From the NCBI RefSeq assembly GCF_003149745.1, contig NZ_QGEG01000006.1, positions 41,626-105,625 of the forward strand: a DNA stretch of 64,000 nucleotides, given 5' to 3'. Origin of the DNA: Flagellimonas aquimarina. Its GTDB lineage: Bacteria > Bacteroidota > Bacteroidia > Flavobacteriales > Flavobacteriaceae. Both the position numbers and the translations under genes were made by a program. This document shows positions 43,226-50,742 of the stretch, piece after piece. Below the pieces are notes generated by a model. That model saw only the letters and a program-made list of their open reading frames with translations, made no database searches and was not told the origin of the DNA. Position 1 is the first letter of the stretch; every line of letters starts with the position of its first letter.

Positions 43226-44314
43226 TTAACCGTAAAGTTTAGCCATATGGTTTTTTCGAAAGGAAGAGGGCGTTTCTCCGACCATTTTTTTGAAAACCGC
43301 ATTGAAAACGGATTTATTATTAAATCCGGATTCATAGAGTATTGTTAAAATGGTCATGTCCCCTTCATCATTTTTTAAAAGTGACTTTGCTTCTTCTATC
43401 CTATAGTAATTTATGAAGTCATAGAAATTGCCGTTGTAAAAATTGTTGATCAAAGCAGAAACATTTCGCGGGGATTGATTCAAAGCTTCTGATAGGTTGC
43501 CTATCTTCAAATCTGCATTTTTATAAAGTTGCTCGCTAATGACCAGATCACAAAGCTTATCATAATTCTCTTTATTGATCACTCCCATGTTAGGTTCTTT
43601 TTTCAATCTGACGGACAAGTTGTTATAAAAAACCTCGGGGCTTCCCAGCATCAAGAAAACGGTGACATTCGATAATATCAAGAGAAATAAAACACCAATG
43701 GCAGTGAGCGTATCGGAAACCATTGCATTACTTTGGAATATTGAGCTTGTCAAAAACAAAAACCAAATCGCAATGAATATTAAAAGAACCTGCTTTAACC
43801 ATTCCAACATTTTGTCAAAGCCTATACTCTTTGATTCTGCTTTATAAACGGTCCAAAAAGAAATGCCAGTGTATGCCACTACTTGGAAGAAATATAACAT
43901 TTCAAAGGCATTCCTAAACCATAAGAAATTTTTAAACTCAGGACCTTGGTTCCCCATTACCAAAAACATTACTACCCCGATATTCAGTAGAGCAAAAATG
44001 AAAAATGGTACAAAATGAATACTGAATTTTTTAATTGTAACCGCCGATTTTACAATATTCAAAGTAAACCAATACAAAAAGGGCGCATAGAAAAACAGAA
44101 AAGAATTTAATAAAATCCCTGTGGTATAAGCAAACCTGTTTCCTGAAAAAAAAGAACCATCCAATAACAAATTGCTCATTAAAGTAATTCCCTTCCCTAA
44201 AAGAAAAAATGAGAACACCAAAATGGCAGCATCCAACTTTTTTCTGTGGTACCATATCAGTCCCGTAAAAAGTAAAAAGTTGAATAGCGTTATTTTTTGT
44301 AGTAAATCAATCAT
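43226..44314 (-). CDS. Membrane-anchored AraC family transcriptional regulator
   Basis: This protein has about seven N-terminal membrane helices (residues 1-215) and a C-terminal AraC/XylS DNA-binding domain. The latter is visible as NVSALINNFYNGNFYDFINYYRIEEAKSLL and TILTILYESGFNNKSVFNAVFKKMVGETPSSFRK. I start it at ATG 44314, because the 45 residues before it in a longer frame (from 44449) are polar and unlike a start. It heads the co-directional hydrolase block and likely senses an external signal for it. Confidence 0.85.
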   Translation of the reverse strand: MIDLLQKITLFNFLLFTGLIWYHRKKLDAAILVFSFFLLGKGITLMSNLLLDGSFFSGNRFAYTTGILLNSFLFFYAPFLYWFTLNIVKSAVTIKKFSIHFVPFFIFALLNIGVVMFLVMGNQGPEFKNFLWFRNAFEMLYFFQVVAYTGISFWTVYKAESKSIGFDKMLEWLKQVLLIFIAIWFLFLTSSIFQSNAMVSDTLTAIGVLFLLILSNVTVFLMLGSPEVFYNNLSVRLKKEPNMGVINKENYDKLCDLVISEQLYKNADLKIGNLSEALNQSPRNVSALINNFYNGNFYDFINYYRIEEAKSLLKNDEGDMTILTILYESGFNNKSVFNAVFKKMVGETPSSFRKNHMAKLYG

Positions 44315-44607
44315 TTGGAGATTTTTGAAAGAATATCTGTAGTTTTTCGGATTAATGAAACGTATGATTCTCCCTGATTTTGGTTTGGTTTTATAGTAAT
44401 ATTTCGCCCCTTTCTTCAACCAAACTTTTGAAATTCTGAAGGAAATCAAAAACCAAATATAACTGTAATAAATATTTCAAGTAATATGTCACTGCCTAAT
44501 TGCTTAAGATTTTAATGGCCTTAAGGTGCTCATTTTTCAAATTTCTGAAGTGTAAACCGATTTGAATACCACAAGGGTTGTAATTAGTTGATATCAAATG
44601 AAACCAT

Positions 44608-44683
44608 GAAAACAAAAAAGTCCTAAAACCATCTGGTTTTAGGACTTTTGGAACAATTAGTAGAAACTAATTTGTGACCTGAC
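44608..44683. repeat. Right copy of 76-bp direct repeat with tRNA-Lys 3' end (att-like)
   Basis: This copy differs from 31219-31294 at 6 positions (4 in the hairpin loop, 2 near 44659-44661). It includes the terminator of tRNA-Lys (stem at 44616-44649) and the last 9 nt of the tRNA. The intact tRNA lies on this side, so the 13.4 kb between the copies has the layout of an integrated island. Confidence 0.82.
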
Positions 44684-44747
44684 TGGGGCTCGAACCCAGG
44701 ACCCTCTCCTTAAAAGGGAGATGCTCTACCAACTGAGCTATCAGGTC
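44675..44747 (-). tRNA. tRNA-Lys (anticodon TTT)
   Basis: The 73-nt minus-strand sequence folds as a cloverleaf. The acceptor stem is GACCTGA/TCAGGTC, the D-arm contains AGCTCAGTTGGTAGAGC and the anticodon arm is TCTCC-CTTTTAA-GGAGA, giving UUU. The T-arm GGGTTCGAGCCC is intact. Discriminator is A and CCA is not encoded. The terminator lies in the adjoining repeat. Confidence 0.97.
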
Positions 44748-44786
44748 TTACTTAATACAACAGTTATATATTGTTCTAAGCGGCTG

Positions 44787-44816
44787 CAAATATAATATCA
44801 TTAATTTATTTTACAA
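44787..44816 (-). promoter_or_regulatory. Promoter of tRNA-Lys
   Basis: On the minus strand TTG (44816-44814), a 19-bp spacer and TATATTTG (44794-44787) match the consensus. The predicted start lies about 30 nt before the tRNA. Confidence 0.7.
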
Positions 44817-44869
44817 GGTGATTTAATGATAAATTTGTGTTTTTTTAAAATCACTTTTAAATCTAATAA

Positions 44870-45385
44870 ATGAAAGTAGTTTTGGTTGGTTATATGGCAA
44901 GTGGTAAGTCATCTATTGGCAGGTTGTTGGCCAGGGACTTAAATCTAGAATTTATTGATTTGGACGAGTTCATTGAAAACCAATTGCAAAAGACCATACC
45001 TGCTATTTTTTCGGAAAAGGGAGAGATTTACTTCAGAAAAATAGAGCATGAGATGTTGTCAATGGTGCTTAACGAAAAGCAATCAGTAGTTCTTTCAACA
45101 GGTGGTGGTACGCCTTGTTATGGAGGCAATATGAAAACAATCCTTGAACAATCCAATCATTCTCTTTATTTGCAACTGCCAGTTTCTACTTTAGTGGACA
45201 GGATTAGCAATGAAAAGAATGATAGACCATTAGTGAAGAATATTGATAATGGGGACTTACTTGAATTTGTTGGTAAGCACCTTTTTGAAAGAAGGCAATT
45301 TTATGCTCAAGCCAAACATATTGTAGATGCCGATAAAAAGTCAATAGAGGTATTGGTTGATGAAATAAAAAAGATCTTACTCTAA
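44870..45385 (+). CDS. aroK: Shikimate kinase
   Basis: This 171-residue enzyme phosphorylates shikimate in aromatic amino-acid synthesis. The P-loop GYMASGKSS spans residues 7-15, and FIDLDEFIE and GEIYFRKIEHEML follow. The STGGG stretch and the NDRPLV lid arginine are all present. A TAAATTTG -7 box lies at 44830-44837. Its 3' end overlaps the convergent phosphoribosyltransferase by 9 nt. Confidence 0.94.
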   Translation: MKVVLVGYMASGKSSIGRLLARDLNLEFIDLDEFIENQLQKTIPAIFSEKGEIYFRKIEHEMLSMVLNEKQSVVLSTGGGTPCYGGNMKTILEQSNHSLYLQLPVSTLVDRISNEKNDRPLVKNIDNGDLLEFVGKHLFERRQFYAQAKHIVDADKKSIEVLVDEIKKILL

Positions 45386-45874
45386 GTATACTGCATCATT
45401 TTTAGATTGAAATTCGACCCTAATGTGCTCATTCAATGATGTAGAGAGAGAAATACCCTTATAATCAGCTTTAATGGGATATTTTTTATGGTTTCTATTT
45501 ACCAGTACAGCTGTTTTAAGCTGTTTTATAGGTGTTTTTAGAAAATGATGAACACCATAGATCAGAGTGGTTCCAGAATTTAAAACATCATCTACAAGAA
45601 CAATGGATTTGTTTTTGTATGCTTCCTCTGAAATTGAAGTCTTGACACCACTGGCCAATGGATTTTTCTTGTCCATGTTTATTTTGCACAACACAATATG
45701 GGCCTCCGTGATTTTTTTAAGAACTGCAGATATTTTTTTAGCAAAATTTAGTCCTCCACCTTCTATACCGGCAATGATGATTTCCTTTTCATCAACATTG
45801 GCCTCATAAATCTGATAGGAGATACGTTTTACTGTGTGTTTAATTTGCTCGTGGGTCAATATGCGGTTCACCAT
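45377..45874 (-). CDS. Phosphoribosyltransferase (PyrR-like)
   Basis: This 165-residue type I PRTase has the PRPP-binding motif VLVDDVLNSGTTL at about residues 91-103. The flexible loop and hood carry an early IAGIEGGG segment. It resembles PyrR/Upp-type proteins, but the base specificity cannot be read from sequence. It is convergent with aroK, and the S4-domain gene follows 30 nt upstream in the same direction. Confidence 0.82.
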   Translation of the reverse strand: MVNRILTHEQIKHTVKRISYQIYEANVDEKEIIIAGIEGGGLNFAKKISAVLKKITEAHIVLCKINMDKKNPLASGVKTSISEEAYKNKSIVLVDDVLNSGTTLIYGVHHFLKTPIKQLKTAVLVNRNHKKYPIKADYKGISLSTSLNEHIRVEFQSKNDAVYLE

Positions 45875-45904
45875 AAATTAAATATACTAAGATAAATAAA
45901 CCAA

Positions 45905-46276
45905 TCATTCAGATTCGTCAAAATATTCATCAATATCTCTTCTGTCTTTTTTAGTGGGTCTGCCCAATCCTTTTTTTCTATAATGGTCTTTTGCAGATTT
46001 TAGCAGATCAGAGTGCTCAAAAGCTTCCTTAGGAGTGGTATCTTTTCTGTAAATGTCTACCAACTTAGCTCCAACTCTACTTTCAGGAATATCCAGTACC
46101 GTAAGCTGATATTCTATCTGATTTTTTCTAACCAAAAGCTTATCCATGGGGTAAACTTCTCTAGAAGGCTTTACCACAGCCCCATTTACTCTAACTTGAC
46201 CCTTTTTAACAGCAATAGCAGCAACGTTTCTGGTTTTATAGTATCTAATACACCAAAGGTATTTATCAATGCGCAT
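45905..46276 (-). CDS. RNA-binding S4-domain protein, Hsp15-like
   Basis: This 123-residue protein begins MRIDKYLWCIRYYKTRNVAAIAVKKGQVRVNGAVVKPSREV, a full S4 RNA-binding fold as in ribosome-associated heat-shock protein Hsp15 (HslR). A basic C-terminal tail (KKGLGRPTKKDRRD) follows. It likely binds ribosomal RNA or recycles stalled 50S subunits. Its promoter is divergent from the FKBP lipoprotein gene. Confidence 0.88.
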   Translation of the reverse strand: MRIDKYLWCIRYYKTRNVAAIAVKKGQVRVNGAVVKPSREVYPMDKLLVRKNQIEYQLTVLDIPESRVGAKLVDIYRKDTTPKEAFEHSDLLKSAKDHYRKKGLGRPTKKDRRDIDEYFDESE

Positions 46277-46354
46277 AAACTCTGCAAATCTTTGTTAATG
46301 AAATAAGCAAAAATAGCGGAAAATTGTATCTTGCGCAGCTAAATTATATATTAG

Positions 46355-47365
46355 ATGAAGTACGGGTTTTTTCTTTCTTTGTTTTTTGTGATACTACTTT
46401 TTTCATGTAAAAATGATGATGACGTAAATATTGAAACGATCCCACCTAGATTGTTGGCAGATGTTTCTCCAGAAAACGACGAAGAAATAAGGGAATTTTT
46501 AGAAACTCATTTCTACAATTATGAGGAATTTGCAGCACCTCCTGCTGGATTTGATTTTAGAATAAAAATAGATACCATTGCTGGTGAGAATGCAGATAAA
46601 ACACCATTAATGGATTTGGTAAGGAATGCTACTGTCACCGTTTCATCAACAGAACTTGGGCTTACCGAAGAAGAAAATGATATACCCCATAAATTTTATT
46701 ACCTCTCTGCAAGGCCAACTTTTACAGAGCTAGATGCAATGCTGCCCACCCCAGAGATAGGAGCTTTCCCAACTGTGGCAGATTCTGTATTTGTGCGTTA
46801 TGAAGGAAAATTGCTCAATGGAACATCATTCGATAGTTCTTTAAATAACCCTGTTTGGTTTGATTTAGCTAGGTTACAGGATTTAGCACAAGGATTTAGA
46901 GGGTTTGCAGAAGGAACACCAATGCTTAAAACAGGAGGTGAGATTATTTCCAATGATGATGGGACTGTGGATGTTGAGGAGTATGGAGTTGGAATGATAA
47001 TCTTCCCATCTGGATTAGGAAATTTTTCTAGAGTAAATGGTGTAATTCCCCAATACAGTCCACTTATTTTCACCATAGATCTTTTTACATTGAACAGAAC
47101 CGATCATGATGACGATGGTATTCTTTCCATTGATGAAGACGTAAATGGAAACGGCTTCTTGTATGATGACAATACCGATGTTGATGATGAACCAATAAAC
47201 ATTTCGTTTGCAAACTTTCAAGATGCAGATGATGATGGCGATGGGGTTTCTACAAGAAATGAAATTTCCGCTGAAAATGGGGATATAATCTTTCCATATC
47301 CAAGCACTGGAGGCGTGCCAGATTATCTAAATCCAGATGTTCAGCGAACACCAAGTGGTAATTAA
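46355..47365 (+). CDS. FKBP-type peptidyl-prolyl isomerase lipoprotein with calcium-loop tail
   Basis: This 336-residue lipoprotein (Cys18, LLFSC) has an FKBP domain at about residues 140-250. It is recognisable by VRYEGKLLNGTSFDSS, the GFRGFAEGTPMLKTGGE helix and IIFPSGLGNF. The C-terminal about 80 residues contain Asp-rich loops (DHDDDGILSIDEDVNGNG, DADDDGDGVSTRNE) like thrombospondin type 3 or EF-hand calcium sites. It is probably a periplasmic or surface foldase. A terminator shared with the convergent porin follows. Confidence 0.86.
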   Translation: MKYGFFLSLFFVILLFSCKNDDDVNIETIPPRLLADVSPENDEEIREFLETHFYNYEEFAAPPAGFDFRIKIDTIAGENADKTPLMDLVRNATVTVSSTELGLTEEENDIPHKFYYLSARPTFTELDAMLPTPEIGAFPTVADSVFVRYEGKLLNGTSFDSSLNNPVWFDLARLQDLAQGFRGFAEGTPMLKTGGEIISNDDGTVDVEEYGVGMIIFPSGLGNFSRVNGVIPQYSPLIFTIDLFTLNRTDHDDDGILSIDEDVNGNGFLYDDNTDVDDEPINISFANFQDADDDGDGVSTRNEISAENGDIIFPYPSTGGVPDYLNPDVQRTPSGN

Positions 47366-47370
47366 AAATA

Positions 47371-47399
47371 AAAAAGGCCCATTTTAAATGGGCCTTTTT
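47371..47399. terminator. Bidirectional terminator
   Basis: A 13-bp stem (AAAAAGGCCCATT/AATGGGCCTTTTT) with a 3-nt loop lies between the convergent FKBP and porin genes. T-runs exist on both strands, so it can terminate both transcripts. Confidence 0.92.
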
Positions 47400-47418
47400 T
47401 CTAACCTTTTCCTCAAGT

Positions 47419-48030
47419 TTATAATTTAACCGATAAGGCAAATATTATTTGTGATGGTCTTGAATCAACTCGACCAGATATATCTGTGATATTGTTTCCA
47501 ATGAAATTGGCTTCATTTTCAGAAAATCCACGTTCATAGCGCACGTCAACACCAATTTTACCAAGGTTGACACCAACACCTGCATTAAGCCCAACGGTAA
47601 AATCACTTTCAACATCTTCAACTTCCAAATCCCCCAAATCATTTTTAAGGGTATACTGAAAAGCTGGACCGGCAAAAATATGTAAGGGCCCTATGAGTTT
47701 GTACCCCAAGAGAACGGGAAGGTCCAATTTTGAAATGTCATAGTCACTGGATTCGCCATTAACATCATAAGTACTTTTGGTTTTAGAGTAAACCAGTTCT
47801 GGTCTAAGGTAAATCTTTGGAAAATCCAATTTTCCCCAAAAGCCTACATGGTAACCCGCTTTGCCCTCGGCTCCCTCGACAATGTTTTGACCGGCATCAC
47901 CAACTGATCCAATTAAATCTCCATTTTTGTTGTAACTAAGCCCTGCCTTAATACCAAATCCTGAGCCGCTTTGTGCAAATACAGCAGACCCCACAAGGGT
48001 CAACACTGCTACTAGAAGTGTTTTTTTCAT
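47419..48030 (-). CDS. Outer-membrane beta-barrel porin-family protein
   Basis: This 203-residue exported protein has a signal peptide (MKKTLLVAVLTLVGSAVFAQ). The eight-stranded barrel pattern GFGIKAGLSYNKNGD, YHVGFWGKLDF and IYLRPELVY ends in an aromatic-rich C-terminus (IIFALSVKL). It belongs to the PorT/OmpA-like small-barrel group. No pore or ligand is inferred. The gene is monocistronic. Confidence 0.82.
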   Translation of the reverse strand: MKKTLLVAVLTLVGSAVFAQSGSGFGIKAGLSYNKNGDLIGSVGDAGQNIVEGAEGKAGYHVGFWGKLDFPKIYLRPELVYSKTKSTYDVNGESSDYDISKLDLPVLLGYKLIGPLHIFAGPAFQYTLKNDLGDLEVEDVESDFTVGLNAGVGVNLGKIGVDVRYERGFSENEANFIGNNITDISGRVDSRPSQIIFALSVKL

Positions 48031-48080
48031 AAGTGTTTCGTTTTAATAGATTGAAGAATATCAAAGATGATACCGAAAAA

Positions 48081-49034
48081 TTATTTTCGTTTCAACACTT
48101 TTAAAACGGCAGCTTCAATGGCTTTATTGTTCAGCCCATACTTATCCATAAGCTGTTCAGGAGTCCCACTTTCACCAAAAGTATCTTGCGTTGCCACAAA
48201 CTCTTGGGGTGTTGGATGGTGCAAAGCCAATACTCTAGAAACACTTTCTCCAAGTCCACCAAGATAATTATGCTCTTCTGCAGTAACAACACACCCGGTC
48301 TTCTTAACTGAGGTCAAAATAGCTTCATCATCAAGGGGTTTGATGGTATGAATATTTATTACTTCAGCAGATATACCTTGATTTTCTAAGGTTTCAGCAG
48401 CAATCAAAGATTGCCATACTAAATGTCCTGTTGCAATAATGGTAACATCGGTTCCTTCGTTGAGCATCAAAGCTTTTCCAATCTCAAATTTTTGATCAGC
48501 AGGGGTAAAGTTTGCCACCTTTGGTCTTCCAAAACGAAGGTATACAGGCCCATGGTGCTCAGCAATGGCCAAAGTAGCGGCCTTGGTCTGGTTAAAATCA
48601 CAAGGATTGATCACCGTCATACCAGGAAGCATTTTCATTAAACCGATATCCTCCAAAATTTGATGGGTCGCCCCATCTTCTCCCAGTGTTATACCAGCAT
48701 GGGAGGCACATATTTTAACGTTTTTATCCGAATATGCTATCGATTGCCTAATTTGATCATACACCCGACCTGTTGAGAAATTGGCAAATGTTCCTGTAAA
48801 TGGAATTTTTCCACCAATAGTGAGCCCGGCTGCAATCCCCATCATGTTCGCCTCTGCAATTCCTACTTGAAAGAAACGTTCTGGGTTTTCATCAATGAAG
48901 GTTTGTATTTTAAGAGAGCCGACCAAATCGGCACATAACGCAACAACATTTGGGTTTGTTCTCCCCAACTCTGTCATTCCTGCTCCGTAACCACTTCGGG
49001 TATCATTTTTTCCTTGATCTACATATTTTGTCAT
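48081..49034 (-). CDS. Transketolase, C-terminal (pyrimidine-binding) subunit
   Basis: This 317-residue half transketolase carries the Pyr and C-terminal domains. The TPP-interacting glutamate lies in FFQVGIAEANMMGIAAGL. With the N-terminal half (49741-50586) it forms the pentose-phosphate enzyme that moves two-carbon units. Split transketolase in two genes is a known arrangement in many Bacteroidota. A small secreted-protein gene separates the halves here. Confidence 0.93.
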   Translation of the reverse strand: MTKYVDQGKNDTRSGYGAGMTELGRTNPNVVALCADLVGSLKIQTFIDENPERFFQVGIAEANMMGIAAGLTIGGKIPFTGTFANFSTGRVYDQIRQSIAYSDKNVKICASHAGITLGEDGATHQILEDIGLMKMLPGMTVINPCDFNQTKAATLAIAEHHGPVYLRFGRPKVANFTPADQKFEIGKALMLNEGTDVTIIATGHLVWQSLIAAETLENQGISAEVINIHTIKPLDDEAILTSVKKTGCVVTAEEHNYLGGLGESVSRVLALHHPTPQEFVATQDTFGESGTPEQLMDKYGLNNKAIEAAVLKVLKRK

Positions 49035-49041
49035 AATAGCT

Positions 49042-49731
49042 TTATTCTAAAGTGAATTTTAGGTCTACAGTGCCTTTTAATGGGTTCTCTTTTACTTCTA
49101 AAAGGCGAATTATTTCATTTCCTTTTTTATCTCTGGCATACACCAATACACCATTGGGAATATCAATTTTAAACATCCCGCCAGCAGCACCCGAAACGAG
49201 TTTTTCAAAATGTTCGTTGTAATTCAAGTCATAAGAATCATCAAAAGCGGCATAAAGTACATCATCCGGTTTGTTGTTTGGTGCAATTTCGTACACCCTA
49301 TATTCTTTACCGTTAACTTGAACGATTTCTGTTGTAGCCTTTTTTACAAGTGTCATTTCCTCTGGAGCATCAATTGGTCTTCCGCGATTCATAAACGTTG
49401 TTAGGTCAACATGCCCCCAAATAATATTGTCATCGATAGTCATTTGCATCAGCATAAAGCTGGTTGACATATCTATAAATAATTTTGCGGTTGTCATTGC
49501 GTCTTTATCCCTAGAACCAAACCTACGAAATGAGCTTTTAAAACTCTCGGCTACTTTTTTGGAATCTGTGTATAGGTATTGACCTTCGTTGCCTACCTTA
49601 ATATTTATGGTGTCATTTGATTTTGGAAGAAAATAGCTTACCTCGTAATCCAAAGAAAAATTGAAATTTTGCGAAAAACCAGTAACTCCAAATAATACAA
49701 ATACAACTAAAAAAATAGCTTTTTTTATCAT
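49042..49731 (-). CDS. Exported protein of unknown function between transketolase halves
   Basis: This 229-residue protein has a signal peptide (MIKKAIFLVVFVLFGVTGFSQ). The mature part is beta-rich, with NFSLDYEVSYFLPKSNDTIN and KEYRVYEIAPNNKPDDVLYAAFDD, resembling DUF4412-type secreted proteins. I am not sure of the family. It is 7 nt from one transketolase gene and 9 nt from the other, so it is probably co-transcribed, though secreted and not obviously linked to sugar metabolism. Confidence 0.7.
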   Translation of the reverse strand: MIKKAIFLVVFVLFGVTGFSQNFNFSLDYEVSYFLPKSNDTINIKVGNEGQYLYTDSKKVAESFKSSFRRFGSRDKDAMTTAKLFIDMSTSFMLMQMTIDDNIIWGHVDLTTFMNRGRPIDAPEEMTLVKKATTEIVQVNGKEYRVYEIAPNNKPDDVLYAAFDDSYDLNYNEHFEKLVSGAAGGMFKIDIPNGVLVYARDKKGNEIIRLLEVKENPLKGTVDLKFTLE

Positions 49732-49740
49732 CGGTCACTC

Positions 49741-50586
49741 TTAATAATCACCTAAAGTTTCTGGGTTTTGCGCTAATGCTATTTCCAATTGTTCATCACT
49801 TGGTGCTTTGCCATGCCATGCATGTGTATGCATCATAAAATCAACCCCATTGCCCATTTCTGTTGTCATGACAATGCACACAGGTTTTCCTTTGCCAGTT
49901 CTACTTTTTGCTTCCTTCAATCCATCAATTACTTGATTTAAGTCGTTTCCATTTTCTATTTCTAGAACGTCCCAACCAAAAACCCTGAACTTTTCTCCTA
50001 TATCGCCCAATGGCAATACATCTTCTGTGCCTCCGTCAATTTGCTGTCCGTTTCTATCCACAGTTGCAATAAGGTTATCCACTTTATTGCCGGCAGCATA
50101 CATTATAGCTTCCCAATTTTGTCCTTCCTGTAATTCTCCATCGCCATGTAAACTATAGATCAAGTGATTGTCACCATTCAACTTTTTTGCCAAAGCAGCA
50201 CCAATCGCTACTGACATACCTTGGCCTAAAGAGCCAGATGCAATACGAACGCCTGGGAGTCCTTCGTGGGTTGTAGGATGCCCTTGCAGGCGAGAATTTA
50301 TCAACCTGAAAGTATTCAGTTCATCAATCGGAAAATACCCTTTTCTTGCCAGCACACTGTAAAACACGGGTGATATATGACCATTTGAAAGGAAGAAAAG
50401 ATCTTCGTCGTTTCCATCCATATTAAAACCATCTTTTAACTCCATGATTTCGTTGTACAGTGCAACTAAAAATTCAGTACAACCTAAAGAACCTCCAGGG
50501 TGGCCTGAATTTACTTTGTGGACCATTCTTAAAATGTCTCTTCTGACCTGGGTCACTAAACTCTGTAATTCTTGAGTGCTTGGCAT
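49741..50586 (-). CDS. Transketolase, N-terminal (TPP diphosphate-binding) subunit
   Basis: This 281-residue half carries the diphosphate-binding domain, with HSLHGDGELQEGQNWEAIMYA typical of the GDG motif and VNSGHPGGSLGCTEFL near the start. It pairs with the C-terminal half in 48081-49034. It is the first gene of the unit, preceded by a promoter at 50606-50636. Confidence 0.93.
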   Translation of the reverse strand: MPSTQELQSLVTQVRRDILRMVHKVNSGHPGGSLGCTEFLVALYNEIMELKDGFNMDGNDEDLFFLSNGHISPVFYSVLARKGYFPIDELNTFRLINSRLQGHPTTHEGLPGVRIASGSLGQGMSVAIGAALAKKLNGDNHLIYSLHGDGELQEGQNWEAIMYAAGNKVDNLIATVDRNGQQIDGGTEDVLPLGDIGEKFRVFGWDVLEIENGNDLNQVIDGLKEAKSRTGKGKPVCIVMTTEMGNGVDFMMHTHAWHGKAPSDEQLEIALAQNPETLGDY

Positions 50587-50605
50587 TGTGTTAATTTTAT
50601 TGTGT

Positions 50606-50636
50606 CAAAAGTAACCGCATTCACTTTGTTAAACAA
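50606..50636 (-). promoter_or_regulatory. Promoter of the transketolase operon
   Basis: On the minus strand TTG (50636-50634), a 20-bp spacer and TACTTTTG (50613-50606) match the Bacteroidota consensus. The start site is expected about 14 nt before the ATG at 50586. Confidence 0.72.
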
Positions 50637-50716
50637 ACAACTGCGGATTATTTTACGAAACACTTTGCGCAAACAAACTTTATTTTTTTGTTAAGGCTTT
50701 GTGGAAATGAGTTGGC

Positions 50717-50724
50717 TATATTTG
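50717..50724 (+). promoter_or_regulatory. -7 element upstream of tgt
   Basis: TATATTTG matches TAnnTTTG exactly and lies 18 nt before the TTG start of tgt. A TTG at suitable spacing upstream is not evident (15 bp). Confidence 0.5.
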
Positions 50725-50742
50725 CCCTTTTAAAAGCAACAA

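Noticed and set aside
44315..44449. Forty-five extra codons at the start of the AraC-type regulator
   Set aside because: The extension is basic and polar and no family member has it, while the ATG at 44314 leads straight into the first membrane helix.
31219..44683. The hydrolase block as a transposon or prophage
   Set aside because: No transposase, integrase, terminal inverted repeats or phage structural genes are present. Only the tRNA-type direct repeats are seen, so an integrated element is inferred but not a transposon.
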